Source: Deltaproteobacteria bacterium
Lineage (GTDB): Bacteria; Myxococcota_A; Polyangia; Nannocystales; Nannocystaceae
NCBI GenBank assembly: GCA_016709225.1
Contig: JADJEE010000012.1
Coordinates: 3,515,501 to 3,579,500 of the forward strand
Direction: 5' to 3'
DNA length: 64,000 bases
The notes below the pieces were generated by a model, which had not been told where the DNA came from, did no database searches, and saw nothing but the letters and a program-made list of their open reading frames with translations. A program made the position numbers and the translations under genes. This document shows, piece after piece, positions 17,558-25,600 of this stretch; position 1 is the first letter of the stretch; each line of letters starts with the position of its first letter.

Positions 17558-18328
17558 TCAGAACTCGCGGGATGCGTCGACGATGCCCTGGTAGAGCTTG
17601 TTGGAGGACGACATGCCGAGCTCGATGCTCTCGAGCACCAGCTCGAGGAGCTGGTCCTGGTCGAGGCGCAGGACGTCGTAGTAGCGCTGGCGGTCGATCG
17701 CATGGATCGTGCCGGGCCAGTAGCCCTCGTTCACGAGGATGTTGTTCATCGCCAGGCGGGCGACGCGACCGCTGATGTCCGGCCACGGGAAGATGCGGAT
17801 GACCTCGCGATGGACCTCGACCGCCAGCTCGATGGGGTGCGCGCGCTTGCACTCGTCGGTGCGGAACCAGTCCGTCAGCTTGCGCATGCGGTAGCTGATC
17901 TTGTCGGCCGGCGCGAGGTCGTGGAAGTACATCCGGTGGATCGGATTGTCCTTGCGGTACTGAATCTGATCCTTCTTGTCGACCGGCAGAAGCAGGTGGT
18001 GCAGCTTCTTGAGCCACTCGAGGTTGAGGCTCAGCCGCTTGCCACGGGTGTCGAGCACGTGACGGATGCCGTCGCGCACGGCGATGATGTGGTTGTACGC
18101 GGGGATCAGCGACGGCGCGCTGATGATCTCGTCGTCGATCGCGGCCTTGATCTCCGCGACGTTCAGCACCGTGCCCTCCAACGCGAAGTCGTGGTAGATC
18201 CACGACATCAGGAAGCGTTGGTCGAACTCGACCCGCTGGGTCGGGGAGAGCATTCCGAGCTTCTCCCAGAGCAGTTCTGATGCCTCCTGCAGTTGCCGGT
18301 AGGTCTTTGCGCGCGCGGGCTGCATCAT
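17558..18328 (-). CDS. Fic-domain protein lacking the catalytic His
   Basis: A 256-residue protein with a Fic fold. Residues 179-191 read IFPWPDISGRVAR and align with the AMPylase motif HPFxDGNGRxxR: His is Phe180, Phe is Trp182, the first Gly is Ile185 and Asn is Ser186, while Pro181, Asp184, Gly187, Arg188 and Arg191 are kept. FALEGTVLNVAEI (48-60) resembles the inhibitory-helix region of class II Fic proteins, but the [ST]xxxE site has Asp in place of Ser/Thr. Without the His base, standard AMP transfer is unlikely. The ATG pair at 18328/18325 marks the start. It precedes ribA by 25 bases, hinting at a nucleotide-linked role. Confidence 0.85.
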   Translation of the reverse strand: MMQPARAKTYRQLQEASELLWEKLGMLSPTQRVEFDQRFLMSWIYHDFALEGTVLNVAEIKAAIDDEIISAPSLIPAYNHIIAVRDGIRHVLDTRGKRLSLNLEWLKKLHHLLLPVDKKDQIQYRKDNPIHRMYFHDLAPADKISYRMRKLTDWFRTDECKRAHPIELAVEVHREVIRIFPWPDISGRVARLAMNNILVNEGYWPGTIHAIDRQRYYDVLRLDQDQLLELVLESIELGMSSSNKLYQGIVDASREF

Positions 18329-18532
18329 CGGCTTGGGGCGACTCCGAGGGGCGCACGCTAATGAATTCTCCGCCGCGTGGTCAACGGTTACGCGCACGGA
18401 TCGGACAGATCGACCGCCAGTGGTGCCTGACGTGCCCTGACGCGCCCCGAGGCCTCCCCGCATGGTGTGTCGCGAGGGCGCAATCGTCCGGAATTTGACC
18501 GCATTCACGGGTTTTGGCAGGGGTCGTCGACG

Positions 18533-19528
18533 GTGGCCGAGCGATCCGAACACGTGCCCGTGCTCGTGCGTGAGGTTTGCCGCGCGCTGATCCCGGCGCT
18601 CGCGGGTTCGACGAGCGCGGTCGTGATCGATGCGACCGTGGGGCTCGGCGGGCACATGCTCGCGCTGCTCGAGGCCGCAGCGCAGGCGTCGGTGGCCCAG
18701 CCGCGGCTGGTGATCGGCTTCGATCAGGACCCCGACGCGCTGGCCCAGGCGCGACGCAACCTGGCCCAGGCGCCCTGCGAGGTGGTGTTGATCGGCGCCA
18801 ACTTCTCGCGCATGGCCGAGCTGTTGGCGCCGCTCCTCGCCGAGCGTGAGCTGGGCCCTGCCGACGTGGTCGGCGTGCTCGCCGATCTCGGGGTCTCGTC
18901 GCTGCAGCTCGACCGCGGCGAGCGGGGCTTCTCGTGGCGCACCGACGCGCCGCTCGACATGCGCATGGACACCGGCAGCGGCGAGAGTGCCGGCGAGCTG
19001 CTCGCGCACGTCGACGTCGGCACGCTGACGCGGATCCTGCGACAGCTCGGCGAGGAGCCCGAGGCGTCGCGCATCGCGGCGGCGATCGTGCGCGCGCGGC
19101 CGACCACGACCTTCGGACTCGCCGAGGTCGTCGCGCAGGCCATGAGTGCACCGGCGAGGCGCAAGCTCGGGCTGCGCATCCATCCCGCGACCCGCACGTT
19201 CCAGGCGCTGCGCATCCACGTCAACGACGAGCTCGGCGTGCTCGATCGTCTGCTCGAGCAGGCGCCGGCGCTGGTCGCCCGCGGCGGTCGCGTGGCGATC
19301 ATCTCGTTTCACTCGCTCGAGGACCGTCGCGTGAAGCAGCGCTTCGCGGCGCTCGCGAGCCCACCGCACGTGCCCGCGCACGTGCCGATGCGTGCCGGCG
19401 AGCTGCCGGTCGCCGACTACGTGATCCCGTCGGAGTGGAAGGGCGGAGCGACCGCACAGCCCGACGAGCTCACCCGCAATCCCCGTTCGCGCAGCGCTCG
19501 TCTGCGCGTGTTGGAGCGTCGCCCATGA
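18533..19528 (+). CDS. rsmH: 16S rRNA (cytosine1402-N4)-methyltransferase
   Basis: A 331-residue SAM-dependent enzyme (MraW) that methylates N4 of C1402 in 16S rRNA. The SAM site is DATVGLGGHM near residue 35. Other family signatures are GFDQDPDAL, LADLGVSSLQLD, GFSWRTDAPLDMRMD, the long inserted helical domain, TFQALRIHVNDEL, and ISFHSLEDRRVKQRF near the end. The GTG at 18533 has GCAGGGG about 10 bases upstream. Its stop overlaps the next ATG by four bases (ATGA), the usual coupling to ftsL at the head of a dcw cluster, but mraZ is absent upstream. Confidence 0.95.
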   Translation: MAERSEHVPVLVREVCRALIPALAGSTSAVVIDATVGLGGHMLALLEAAAQASVAQPRLVIGFDQDPDALAQARRNLAQAPCEVVLIGANFSRMAELLAPLLAERELGPADVVGVLADLGVSSLQLDRGERGFSWRTDAPLDMRMDTGSGESAGELLAHVDVGTLTRILRQLGEEPEASRIAAAIVRARPTTTFGLAEVVAQAMSAPARRKLGLRIHPATRTFQALRIHVNDELGVLDRLLEQAPALVARGGRVAIISFHSLEDRRVKQRFAALASPPHVPAHVPMRAGELPVADYVIPSEWKGGATAQPDELTRNPRSRSARLRVLERRP

Positions 19529-19926
19529 ACCCCACCGAACCCCGTCGTCGCCGTCGCCAAGCGCCGCCGCCCACCTACGCGCACGGTTGGGGCCGCGTCG
19601 GGGATGCCCACGTGGCGCCGGTCGTGCAGGCACTGCGAAGGCGCTGGGCGCCCGCCGGGACCTCGCTGCTGATGGCGCTGCTGGTGGTGGCGCTGTGCGC
19701 CGCCGGCATCGTGCGCGTGCGGGCCTCGGCCCGCGTGCTCGCGCTGGGTGCCGAGATCACCGAGCTGACGGACCAGCAGGCGCGGCTTCAGGAGGAGAAG
19801 CGGCGGCTGTTCGCGGAGCGGGCCTACCTGCGGCATCCCGATCAGGTCGCCGACATTGCGCGCAACAAGCTGGGCATGGTGCCCGTCGCACCCGAGCTGG
19901 TGCAGCAGATCCGATTGGTCGAGTAG
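19525..19926 (+). CDS. ftsL: FtsL-like cell division protein
   Basis: A 133-residue bitopic membrane protein: an Arg/Pro-rich cytosolic tail (1-44), one span at about 46-64 (TSLLMALLVVALCAAGIV), and a short coiled coil (72-105, EITELTDQQARLQEEKRRL) followed by the ARNKLGMVP motif seen in FtsL/FtsB septum proteins. FtsL links FtsB/FtsQ to the FtsWI synthase. The ATGA overlap with rsmH fixes the start. Unlike in most bacteria, ftsI does not follow; a DUF4139 lipoprotein gene begins 3 bases after the stop. Confidence 0.85.
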   Translation: MNPTEPRRRRRQAPPPTYAHGWGRVGDAHVAPVVQALRRRWAPAGTSLLMALLVVALCAAGIVRVRASARVLALGAEITELTDQQARLQEEKRRLFAERAYLRHPDQVADIARNKLGMVPVAPELVQQIRLVE

Positions 19927-19928
19927 TC

Positions 19929-22199
19929 ATGACACACCGTCTTCGTTCGCGTTCGTCCTCGCTGCTGCTGGCGGCCTCGTTGCTGTCACTGGTCGGCGCC
20001 TGTGCCCACTCGCGCGGGGCCTATCCCGCCGCGCAGACCGACCTCGCGCTGCGTCGCGTGGTGCTGTACCGCAACGGCATCGGCTACTTCGAGCGGCACG
20101 GCGAGGTCGACGACGACCATCTCGCGATCAAGGTGCGGCGCGATCAGGTCGACGATCTGCTCAAGAGCCTCACGGTGATCGACCGCAGCACCGGCAAGGC
20201 CGTCAGCGTCTCGATGCCACTGGACCCGGAGAGCTGGGCGAACGCCGCGCTGGCAACCCTGGCTCCGGGGCGGGGCAGCCTCGCCACCGTGCTCGACGGC
20301 CTGCGGGGGACCGCGGTCGTGCTGCGCACGCTCGAGGGACGCATCCGTGGTCGCATCGTGATGGTCGAAGCCATCGTCAACGAGCCCGACCCGAGCAATC
20401 GCGCCGCGCGGGCGATCGTACCGTCGCCCGACAACGGCGTGCAGAACGACTGGCGCGTCACGTTGCTCGACGGCGACGAGCTCCAGACGGTGCGGCTGTC
20501 GAAGATCTACGGCGTGAAGCTCGAAGACGGTGACCTCGCGCTGCAGCTCAACCGTCGCCTCGATGCCAGCGCCGGCGAGGGCATGTTCCAGCAGGTCGAG
20601 GTGATCGTGCGACTCGCGGGCAAGCACGCTCACGACCTCGCCGTGAGCTACGTGGTCGCGGCGCCGATGTGGAAGCCGACCTACCGGGTCGTGCTACCCG
20701 AGCAGGGCAAGGGCAAGGCGCTGCTGCAGGGTTGGGCGGTGGTCGACAACACCAGTGGAGAGGACTGGAACGACGTCGCGTTGTCGTTGACCTCGGGCGA
20801 GCCGATCGCGTTTCGCTACGACCTCCACACGCCGCGCACGGTCGGCCGCGCCGATCTCACCGAGGCCGGCGTCTCTCGCCGCGCCGTGGTCGCAGTCGGC
20901 GAGACCACCTACGACGAGTCGGATGCGGAACCGATGGTCGAGACCGCAGCCGAGCTCGACATGCCCGCGCCCGAGGACTGGGATGGCGCGCCCGAGAAGT
21001 CCGCGAGACGCGAGGAGTCCCGTCGCGACGAGAAGCCCGCGGCCAAGCCTGCGGGCGGCCGCGCGTCGGCGGGTCCCGCCCGGCTCGCCGAGCCGCAGCC
21101 GGCCGCGACGCCGGCGTCTTCGATCGACTACGACGCGCTGCGCCGCTCGACCCAGGCCAGCGCACGCGCCAAGCAGGCCGCCGGGCTCACGAGCTTCGAC
21201 CTGCGCGAGCGCGTGACGGTGCCCAACGGCAACTCGACCATGGTGGCGGTGCTCAACGAGTCGGTCGAGGGCGAGCAGACCTTCTTGTACAAGCCCGGCG
21301 GCGCCGGCATCGGCTACGAGGCCAATCCCTATCGTGTGGTCCGCTTCCGCAACAGCACGCCGTTCGTGCTCGAGCCGGGCCCAATCGCGATCTACTCGGG
21401 CGACAGCTTCGTCGGTGAAGGGCTGTCGGAGTCGGTCGGTAGCGGTGTCAGTGCGACGCTGCCGTTCGCGGTCGAGCCCGCGATCATGGTCAGCTCGATC
21501 GCGACCTACTCGGGCGATCAGATGCAGCTACTGCGGATCGTCCGCGGCGTGCTCGAGGTCGAGACCTTCGCGCGCACGACCACCACGTGGAGCGTCAAGG
21601 CGCCGAAGTCGATGGGCAGCTTCACCGTGCTCGTGCGGCACTCGAAGTCGGGCTGGAACTACGAGCTGCAGGATCGCCCCAAGGGCACCGAAGAACTCCC
21701 GGATGGCTACCTCGTGCCGGTCATGGTGACCAAGGCCGGCGAAGAGGGCAGCGTGACGCTGGTCGAGCAGACCCCGTCGGTCACCACGCTGTCGATCTGG
21801 GATGGCCGCGCGCTGGGCCTGCTCGAGGGGCTCGTGGCCCAGGCCACGCTCACCACCGAGCTGCGCAAGAAGCTCGAGCCGGTGGTGAAGCTGCGTCAGG
21901 AGATCGGTCGCATCGACACCGAGATCGAGGGCCTCAAGCGCCAGCAGGTCGAGCTCGATCAGCGTGCCAACGAGACCCGCGAGAACCTCGAGGCGATCAA
22001 GAAGGATCCCGCCGCCGGCGCGCTGCGCAGCAAGCTCAACGGGCGGCTCGACGAGTTCACCAAGGACGGCGACCGCATCGGTCGCAAGGTCGTCGAGCTG
22101 AACAGCCAGCGCCTCGAGAAGAAGATCGCGCTCGAGGACCTGCTGCAGAGCCTCGAGTTCGAGGCGCCGAAGGCCAAGGCGAACGCCGCCGCGAAGTGA
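19929..22199 (+). CDS. DUF4139-containing lipoprotein
   Basis: A 756-residue secreted protein. The signal ends in an LVGAC lipobox. An N-terminal beta-rich region (LRRVVLYRNGIGYFERHGEV, then DDLLKSLTVIDRSTGKAVSV) leads into the DUF4139 domain with VSYVVAAPMWKPTYRVVLP and GWAVVDNTSGEDWNDVALSL. An Ala/Pro/Arg linker splits the domain, and the C-terminus has a long coiled coil (EIGRIDTEIEGLKRQQVELD onward). The function of DUF4139 is unknown; lipidation suggests an envelope role. It starts 3 bases after ftsL, so it is likely co-transcribed with rsmH-ftsL, which is unusual and may link it to division or growth. Confidence 0.85.
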   Translation: MTHRLRSRSSSLLLAASLLSLVGACAHSRGAYPAAQTDLALRRVVLYRNGIGYFERHGEVDDDHLAIKVRRDQVDDLLKSLTVIDRSTGKAVSVSMPLDPESWANAALATLAPGRGSLATVLDGLRGTAVVLRTLEGRIRGRIVMVEAIVNEPDPSNRAARAIVPSPDNGVQNDWRVTLLDGDELQTVRLSKIYGVKLEDGDLALQLNRRLDASAGEGMFQQVEVIVRLAGKHAHDLAVSYVVAAPMWKPTYRVVLPEQGKGKALLQGWAVVDNTSGEDWNDVALSLTSGEPIAFRYDLHTPRTVGRADLTEAGVSRRAVVAVGETTYDESDAEPMVETAAELDMPAPEDWDGAPEKSARREESRRDEKPAAKPAGGRASAGPARLAEPQPAATPASSIDYDALRRSTQASARAKQAAGLTSFDLRERVTVPNGNSTMVAVLNESVEGEQTFLYKPGGAGIGYEANPYRVVRFRNSTPFVLEPGPIAIYSGDSFVGEGLSESVGSGVSATLPFAVEPAIMVSSIATYSGDQMQLLRIVRGVLEVETFARTTTTWSVKAPKSMGSFTVLVRHSKSGWNYELQDRPKGTEELPDGYLVPVMVTKAGEEGSVTLVEQTPSVTTLSIWDGRALGLLEGLVAQATLTTELRKKLEPVVKLRQEIGRIDTEIEGLKRQQVELDQRANETRENLEAIKKDPAAGALRSKLNGRLDEFTKDGDRIGRKVVELNSQRLEKKIALEDLLQSLEFEAPKAKANAAAK

Positions 22200-22211
22200 C
22201 CGCCACCCGGG

Positions 22212-22492
22212 TCACGTTGGATCGACGGGCTCGTCCTCGTCGTCGCCGAACAGCACCCCGACCTGGAGCTCGATCGCCTCGAAGGGCTCAGCCCGCACCC
22301 GCTCGCTGCGCTCCGCGGCGAGCACGACCAGGTAACCAGCCGCGGTATGACGGTGCAGCGCCGTGACGCGCGCTCGGCTTTGGCCTCGCGCGAGAGTTCA
22401 CCGTCGATGATCTCGTGGAATCGCTCGGCGAGCGGGATCGCGAGCAGGTCGTCGATCGTCTTGCGAGCACCGAGCGTGCGGGCGAGCGCCAC
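22212..22492 (-). pseudogene. Uma2-family endonuclease remnant
   Basis: Two pieces of a Uma2 (DUF820, restriction-endonuclease-fold) protein lie next to each other in different frames. The first, from a GTG at 22492, reads ARKTIDDLLAIP then RFHEIIDGELSREAK, the family N-terminus. The second, ending at 22212, reads GYLVVLAAERSERVRAEPFE then AIELQVGVLFGDDEDEP, the family C-terminus. About 100-130 central residues with the PD-(D/E)XK catalytic core are missing, so the gene is dead. A copy of the FGDDEDE-coding sequence also lies just upstream at 22558-22580, suggesting an earlier tandem copy and loss by recombination. Confidence 0.7.
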
Positions 22493-22591
22493 AGCGAACA
22501 GCGTAGCGGCCCGCTCGTCGCTGCGCCAGACCGCCCGGGCGCGGCGCCGCGCCCGGAGCTCGTCCTCGTCGTCGCCGAACCGCGTCGGCGC

Positions 22592-24622
22592 TCAGCCGGC
22601 CGCGAACACGTACTCGTGCTGCGCGTCGCGGAGCACCAGGCTCTTGCCGTCGGCACCGACCACGAATTCGAACCCGACCACGCCGGGGGCGATGGTCGCG
22701 AACGACACGGAACCGTCGGGGTTCTTGCGGCTGGCGACCTCGGACTTCCACTCGCCGAAGTCGAAGATCACGGCCGCGTCCTTCTTGCGCACGGTGATCG
22801 TGCCGAGCACGGGGTTGGCGTAGCGTGGGGCCAGGGCCGCCGCGGCGGTGGCATCGGCGGGCACGGTCATGAGCTCACGCTGGGCCGCGAACGCGGCGCG
22901 GAAGTTCTTGTCGCCCTGCACCAGCGCCTCGTCGGCCTCGGGTCGACCGTCGTAGAGCACCTCGAGTAGCTTGCGCTTGAAGAGGCTGCGGATGGCGACG
23001 CCGCGATCGCTGTTGGTGAGGATGACCGCCCCGACCCCGGCCTCGGGCAGCCAGATCATGTCGCTGTGCATGCCGATGAGGTCGCCGCCGTGGCTGACGA
23101 TCGGGATGCCATCGCGCGTGTCCACCATCAGGCCCATGCCGTAACTGGTGTCCTTGTCGACGGCGACCTGCGGTGCGCGTCGGGCCAGCAGTGCCTCCTT
23201 CGAGATGTATGACTTGCCGTTCGGGAGCTTGCCCTCGGCCAGCTCCATCTGCACGTACGCGAGCATGTCGTTCACGGTGCTCCAAGCCCCGCCGGCGGGG
23301 CGCACGGGGATGACCGAGTCGTTGAGCTCGTGCACCGCGGCCGCCGGCTTCAGGTCGATGTCGAAGCCGTGCGGCATCGCGTAGTTGCCGGTCATTGCCT
23401 TCTTGTAGTCGAAGGTCGTGGACTTCATGCCCAGCGGGTCGAACACCATGGTGCGCATGGCCTTGTCGTAGGCCTTGCCGAGCTCGAGCTTGGGGTACGC
23501 GACGTGTCCGCCGATGAAGCCGGCAGCGGCCGCCATCACGTTCGAGTACTGGAACAGCTCGCCGAACTTGCTGGTGGGCTGCATCTGGCCGAGCGCCGTC
23601 ATCGCGCCCTCCGGGGTGAGGTCTTTGAACTCGAGCAGCCACTCGAGGTCCTGTCGCGGCATGCCGGTGCACGCACAGATGAGATGCTTGACCTCGACCT
23701 TGGCGGTGGTGTCGGCATCGCCGAGCTTGAAGCTCGGCAGCAAGGTGGTGGCCTTGGTGTCCCAGCCCAGCTTGCCCTGGTCGACCAGCTTGGCCAGCAT
23801 CAGCGTCGTCAGGGCCTTGGTGTTCGAGGCGACGATGAAGCGGGTGTCGGCGTCGACCTTGGCCGGCTTGCCGCGGGTGCGCACGCCGAAGCCACCGGCG
23901 AACACGACCTTGCCCTGATCGATGAGGCCCAGGCCCACGCCTTCGACCCCGAGCAACGCCTGCGCCTCCTCGACGAACTTGGTGAGCTGCGCGATGCGGG
24001 CGGCGTCGAGCGGGTGGGCCTGCTTGCCGGCGAACGACTCGAGCTGGCCACCCTTGGGCAGCAGGCGGCCGAACATCAGGCCCAGCTGGCTGCCGCGCTT
24101 CTCGGCGGTCGCCTCGGCGACGTCGATCAGCACCACCGTCCAGGTGCCGTTGGCGAACATCGCCTGTGCACCGATCGCGCGCTTGAGGTTCGGCGGCACC
24201 TCGTAGCCATAGCCGGTGATGTGCTGCCAGCCGTCCTTGTCGGGCGCCTCGTTGCGCACGAGCTGCTTCCACTTCATGTCGGGCGCGACCGTGGCCCACG
24301 CCTTCGCGAGCGCCTCGTCGGCGCTCTTGGCCTGGAGGTCGACGAGCGCCACCCACGAGTCCCCCTCGGGCGACTCGAGCCGCGTGACCGCGCCGTCGAC
24401 CGTCATCCGCCACTGCGCCGGGGCGATGAAGCCGTTGCCCGCCGTGGTGGTGCTGGGGGTGTCGGCGGTGAGCGTGCGCGACTGCGGCGTGCCCGCGTCG
24501 CGCTTGGGCGCCGAGGTCTTCGTGGTCGCACCGGCGGCATCCGGCGCGACGGTGGTGGGGGTGCCCGACTTGGGCGAGCACGCAGCGAGGGCGAGGGCGA
24601 CGATGACGGGTGAGCTCCGCAT
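22592..24622 (-). CDS. beta-lactamase-fold serine hydrolase lipoprotein
   Basis: A 676-residue secreted protein. The signal is short with an LALAAC lipobox, then a Thr/Ala/Pro linker. The N-terminal 200 residues have no family I recognise. The class C beta-lactamase/esterase-like domain starts near 205: SxxK is S266-K269 (VASNTK), the Tyr-x-Asn motif is YSN, and HGGDLIGMHS replaces the KTG strand. Such proteins include D-amino peptidases, esterases and cell-wall carboxypeptidases; the substrate cannot be chosen from sequence. It may act in the periplasm on peptidoglycan or esters. The start is fixed by the signal peptide. Confidence 0.88.
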   Translation of the reverse strand: MRSSPVIVALALAACSPKSGTPTTVAPDAAGATTKTSAPKRDAGTPQSRTLTADTPSTTTAGNGFIAPAQWRMTVDGAVTRLESPEGDSWVALVDLQAKSADEALAKAWATVAPDMKWKQLVRNEAPDKDGWQHITGYGYEVPPNLKRAIGAQAMFANGTWTVVLIDVAEATAEKRGSQLGLMFGRLLPKGGQLESFAGKQAHPLDAARIAQLTKFVEEAQALLGVEGVGLGLIDQGKVVFAGGFGVRTRGKPAKVDADTRFIVASNTKALTTLMLAKLVDQGKLGWDTKATTLLPSFKLGDADTTAKVEVKHLICACTGMPRQDLEWLLEFKDLTPEGAMTALGQMQPTSKFGELFQYSNVMAAAAGFIGGHVAYPKLELGKAYDKAMRTMVFDPLGMKSTTFDYKKAMTGNYAMPHGFDIDLKPAAAVHELNDSVIPVRPAGGAWSTVNDMLAYVQMELAEGKLPNGKSYISKEALLARRAPQVAVDKDTSYGMGLMVDTRDGIPIVSHGGDLIGMHSDMIWLPEAGVGAVILTNSDRGVAIRSLFKRKLLEVLYDGRPEADEALVQGDKNFRAAFAAQRELMTVPADATAAAALAPRYANPVLGTITVRKKDAAVIFDFGEWKSEVASRKNPDGSVSFATIAPGVVGFEFVVGADGKSLVLRDAQHEYVFAAG

Positions 24623-24665
24623 GGGCGGACGCTAACATCGGCACCCCGCCGGTCATGCCCGCCGA

Positions 24666-25367
24666 CTAGCGGCCGCGAGATCGCGGGCTCGGAGCCGACG
24701 TACGGCCCGAACGCGCCGTGCGAGCGCCCGACTTCGCCGCGGGTTTCGTCGACGCCGTCGATTTCGCCGCGGGTTTTGTCACGGCCTTCTTCGCAGACGT
24801 GGTCGCCGTCTTCGCGGACGTGGTCGCCGTCTTCGCGGACGTGGTCGCCGTCTTCGCAGACGTGGTCGCCGCCTTCGCGGACGTGGTCGCCGTCTTCGCG
24901 GCCGCGCGTCGCCCCTCGGCCGTGCCAGCCCGGGCGGCGTGGTACTGCTCGACGTAGCGGTCGACGTCGACGCGCGCGATGGTCTCGCCGACCACCGCGA
25001 GCGGGATGTCTTCGAGCCGCTTGAAGCGCACGCACGACTTGCCCATGTCGAGCTTCTTGCCGGCGGCGCGCCAGGCCTGCTCGAACCAAGCGCGCAGTCC
25101 CTCGTGGCCGTACACGCTCAGCAGGTACAGCGACATGTGCTGCTTCTGCGACGCGAGGGCCGCGAGCATCAGCGGCTGCCCGTTGTAGGTCTTCGGCAGC
25201 CGCGACAGCGGCACGACGTACGCGATCATCCCGGCCATCAACCGCTCCTCGTAGCCACGGGGAAGGTTGCGCAGGATCGCCTTGCGAATCGTCGCGATCG
25301 CGTCGCGACGATCGGCGGGCAGCGAGGCGATGTACGCGTCGACGGAAGTCGCGGGGCTCGAGACCAT
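24666..25367 (-). CDS. DUF1801 protein with histone-H1-like repeat tail
   Basis: A 233-residue protein. Residues about 5-125 form a DUF1801 (YdhG-like) domain: VDAYIASLPADRRDAIATIR, RGYEERLMAGMIAYVVPLSR, LASQKQHMSLYLLSVYG and KSCVRFKRLEDIPLAVV. The rest is a basic tail built of TATTSAK repeats followed by KKAVTKPAAKSTASTKPAAK, much like bacterial histone H1-like proteins. A nucleic-acid-binding tail is inferred. The start is the ATG at 25367. A 21-base minisatellite underlies the tail, so its length may vary between strains. Confidence 0.8.
   Translation of the reverse strand: MVSSPATSVDAYIASLPADRRDAIATIRKAILRNLPRGYEERLMAGMIAYVVPLSRLPKTYNGQPLMLAALASQKQHMSLYLLSVYGHEGLRAWFEQAWRAAGKKLDMGKSCVRFKRLEDIPLAVVGETIARVDVDRYVEQYHAARAGTAEGRRAAAKTATTSAKAATTSAKTATTSAKTATTSAKTATTSAKKAVTKPAAKSTASTKPAAKSGARTARSGRTSAPSPRSRGR
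24790..24894. repeat. 21-base minisatellite, five copies
   Basis: Five head-to-tail copies of TTCGCRGACGTGGTCGCCGTC, differing at one or two bases, inside the DUF1801 gene; on the minus strand they code for the seven-residue TATTSAK repeats. The copies are adjacent with no spacers, so this is not a CRISPR array. Confidence 0.9.
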
Positions 25368-25600
25368 CGTCGGGGAGGATAGCAGCGGCGAAGCGGCGCC
25401 GGGCCGCTCGCGAGGTGCAACGTGACGCTTTGCCGTGCGTCGCGATCGTCCCGTCGTTCGAACCGCACGCACCGCACGTCACGGTGCCGCCCTCGTGGCG
25501 CCGTGGGGCGTCATGGGCGACCGTGGTACGCTCGTCGTGTGACGCGCTGCGGGGGATGGTTGCTCCTTGCGCGCTGTTCGGGCGGCGAGGTGCAGGCGGA

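Noticed and set aside
23330..24613. A 427-codon plus-strand frame opposite the serine hydrolase
   Set aside because: Antisense shadow; the serine hydrolase has complete motifs and a lipobox on the minus strand.
24790..24894. Repeat array that might be CRISPR
   Set aside because: The 21-base units are adjacent with no spacers and code for a repeated peptide; no cas genes are nearby.
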